The position numbers and the translations under genes are program-made. A DNA stretch of 15,015 nucleotides, from contig JAPYQV010000021.1 of the NCBI GenBank assembly GCA_029937205.1, forward strand, positions 1-15,015. Direction: 5' to 3'. Of this stretch, positions 14,987-15,015 are shown one piece after another (positions within the stretch are counted from its first letter, which is position 1; the number at the start of each line of letters is the position of its first letter). The DNA comes from Alphaproteobacteria bacterium (GTDB taxonomy: Bacteria; Pseudomonadota; Alphaproteobacteria; UBA828). Below the pieces are notes generated by a model, which worked only from the letters and a program-made list of their open reading frames with translations, made no database searches and was not told the origin of the DNA.

Positions 14987-15007
14987 AATAATATAGTAAT
15001 AATATAG
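14987..15007. repeat. Tandem AT-rich repeat upstream of mucR
   Basis: AATAATATAG occurs twice, one base apart, at 14987-14996 and 14998-15007, just upstream of the candidate mucR -35 box. It may act as an UP-like element or as a MucR binding tract. The rest of the AT-rich stretch runs out of the window. Confidence 0.6.
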
Positions 15008-15015
15008 CATTAGTT

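Noticed and set aside
1..15015. CRISPR arrays, tRNAs, insertion sequences or prophage genes
   Set aside because: None seen: no regularly spaced repeats, no transposase or integrase motifs, and the gene order is a conserved chromosomal block.

Overview
The window is a stretch of alphaproteobacterial chromosome in which every gene I can support reads on the minus strand; I found no convincing plus-strand gene. Three things point to the Alphaproteobacteria: the gene order fur - acyltransferases - miaB - phoH - ybeY - corC - lnt - HTH regulator - metK - trmB - rimP - nusA, a MucR/Ros-family regulator, and a Fur of the alphaproteobacterial Fur/Mur type without CxxC zinc motifs. The sequence best fits a Rhodospirillales-like lineage, but I cannot place it below class from sequence alone. 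This is a conserved core-genome neighbourhood. I see no insertion sequence, phage gene, tRNA or CRISPR array.

Layout in the direction of transcription (right to left): (1) mucR, a single gene behind an AT-rich promoter region; (2) fur, an OlsB-like N-acyltransferase and a PlsC/OlsA-like O-acyltransferase, tightly packed, with a perfect TATAAT -10 box before fur; (3) miaB - phoH - 7TM-HD phosphodiesterase - ybeY - corC - lnt, mostly joined by 1-4 bp overlaps and preceded by a TTGACA promoter; (4) a PhrR/PraR-like HTH regulator behind an AT-rich spacer; (5) metK - trmB, with metK starting at TTG; (6) rimP - nusA (cut by the window edge), behind a leader with a strong intrinsic terminator that looks like an attenuator.

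Functionally the block joins RNA and translation housekeeping (MiaB tRNA thiomethylation, TrmB m7G46, YbeY and PhoH in RNA/ribosome metabolism, RimP 30S maturation, NusA transcription, MetK S-adenosylmethionine supply for MiaB and TrmB) with envelope functions (Lnt lipoprotein acylation, CorC, and the OlsB/OlsA pair that may make ornithine lipids) and three regulators (MucR, Fur, PhrR/PraR-like).

The most unusual element is the 786-residue membrane protein between phoH and ybeY. It has the architecture of PgpH/YqfF, the 7TM-HD c-di-AMP phosphodiesterases of Firmicutes, and sits in the Firmicutes-style order phoH-pgpH-ybeY, but one expected metal-ligand histidine reads as glutamine. Other points to check are the metK leader with competing pairings, an AAATTGC-type element shared by several leaders, a MucR zinc finger lacking about half its ligands, and a 53-bp coding overlap at the start of ybeY.
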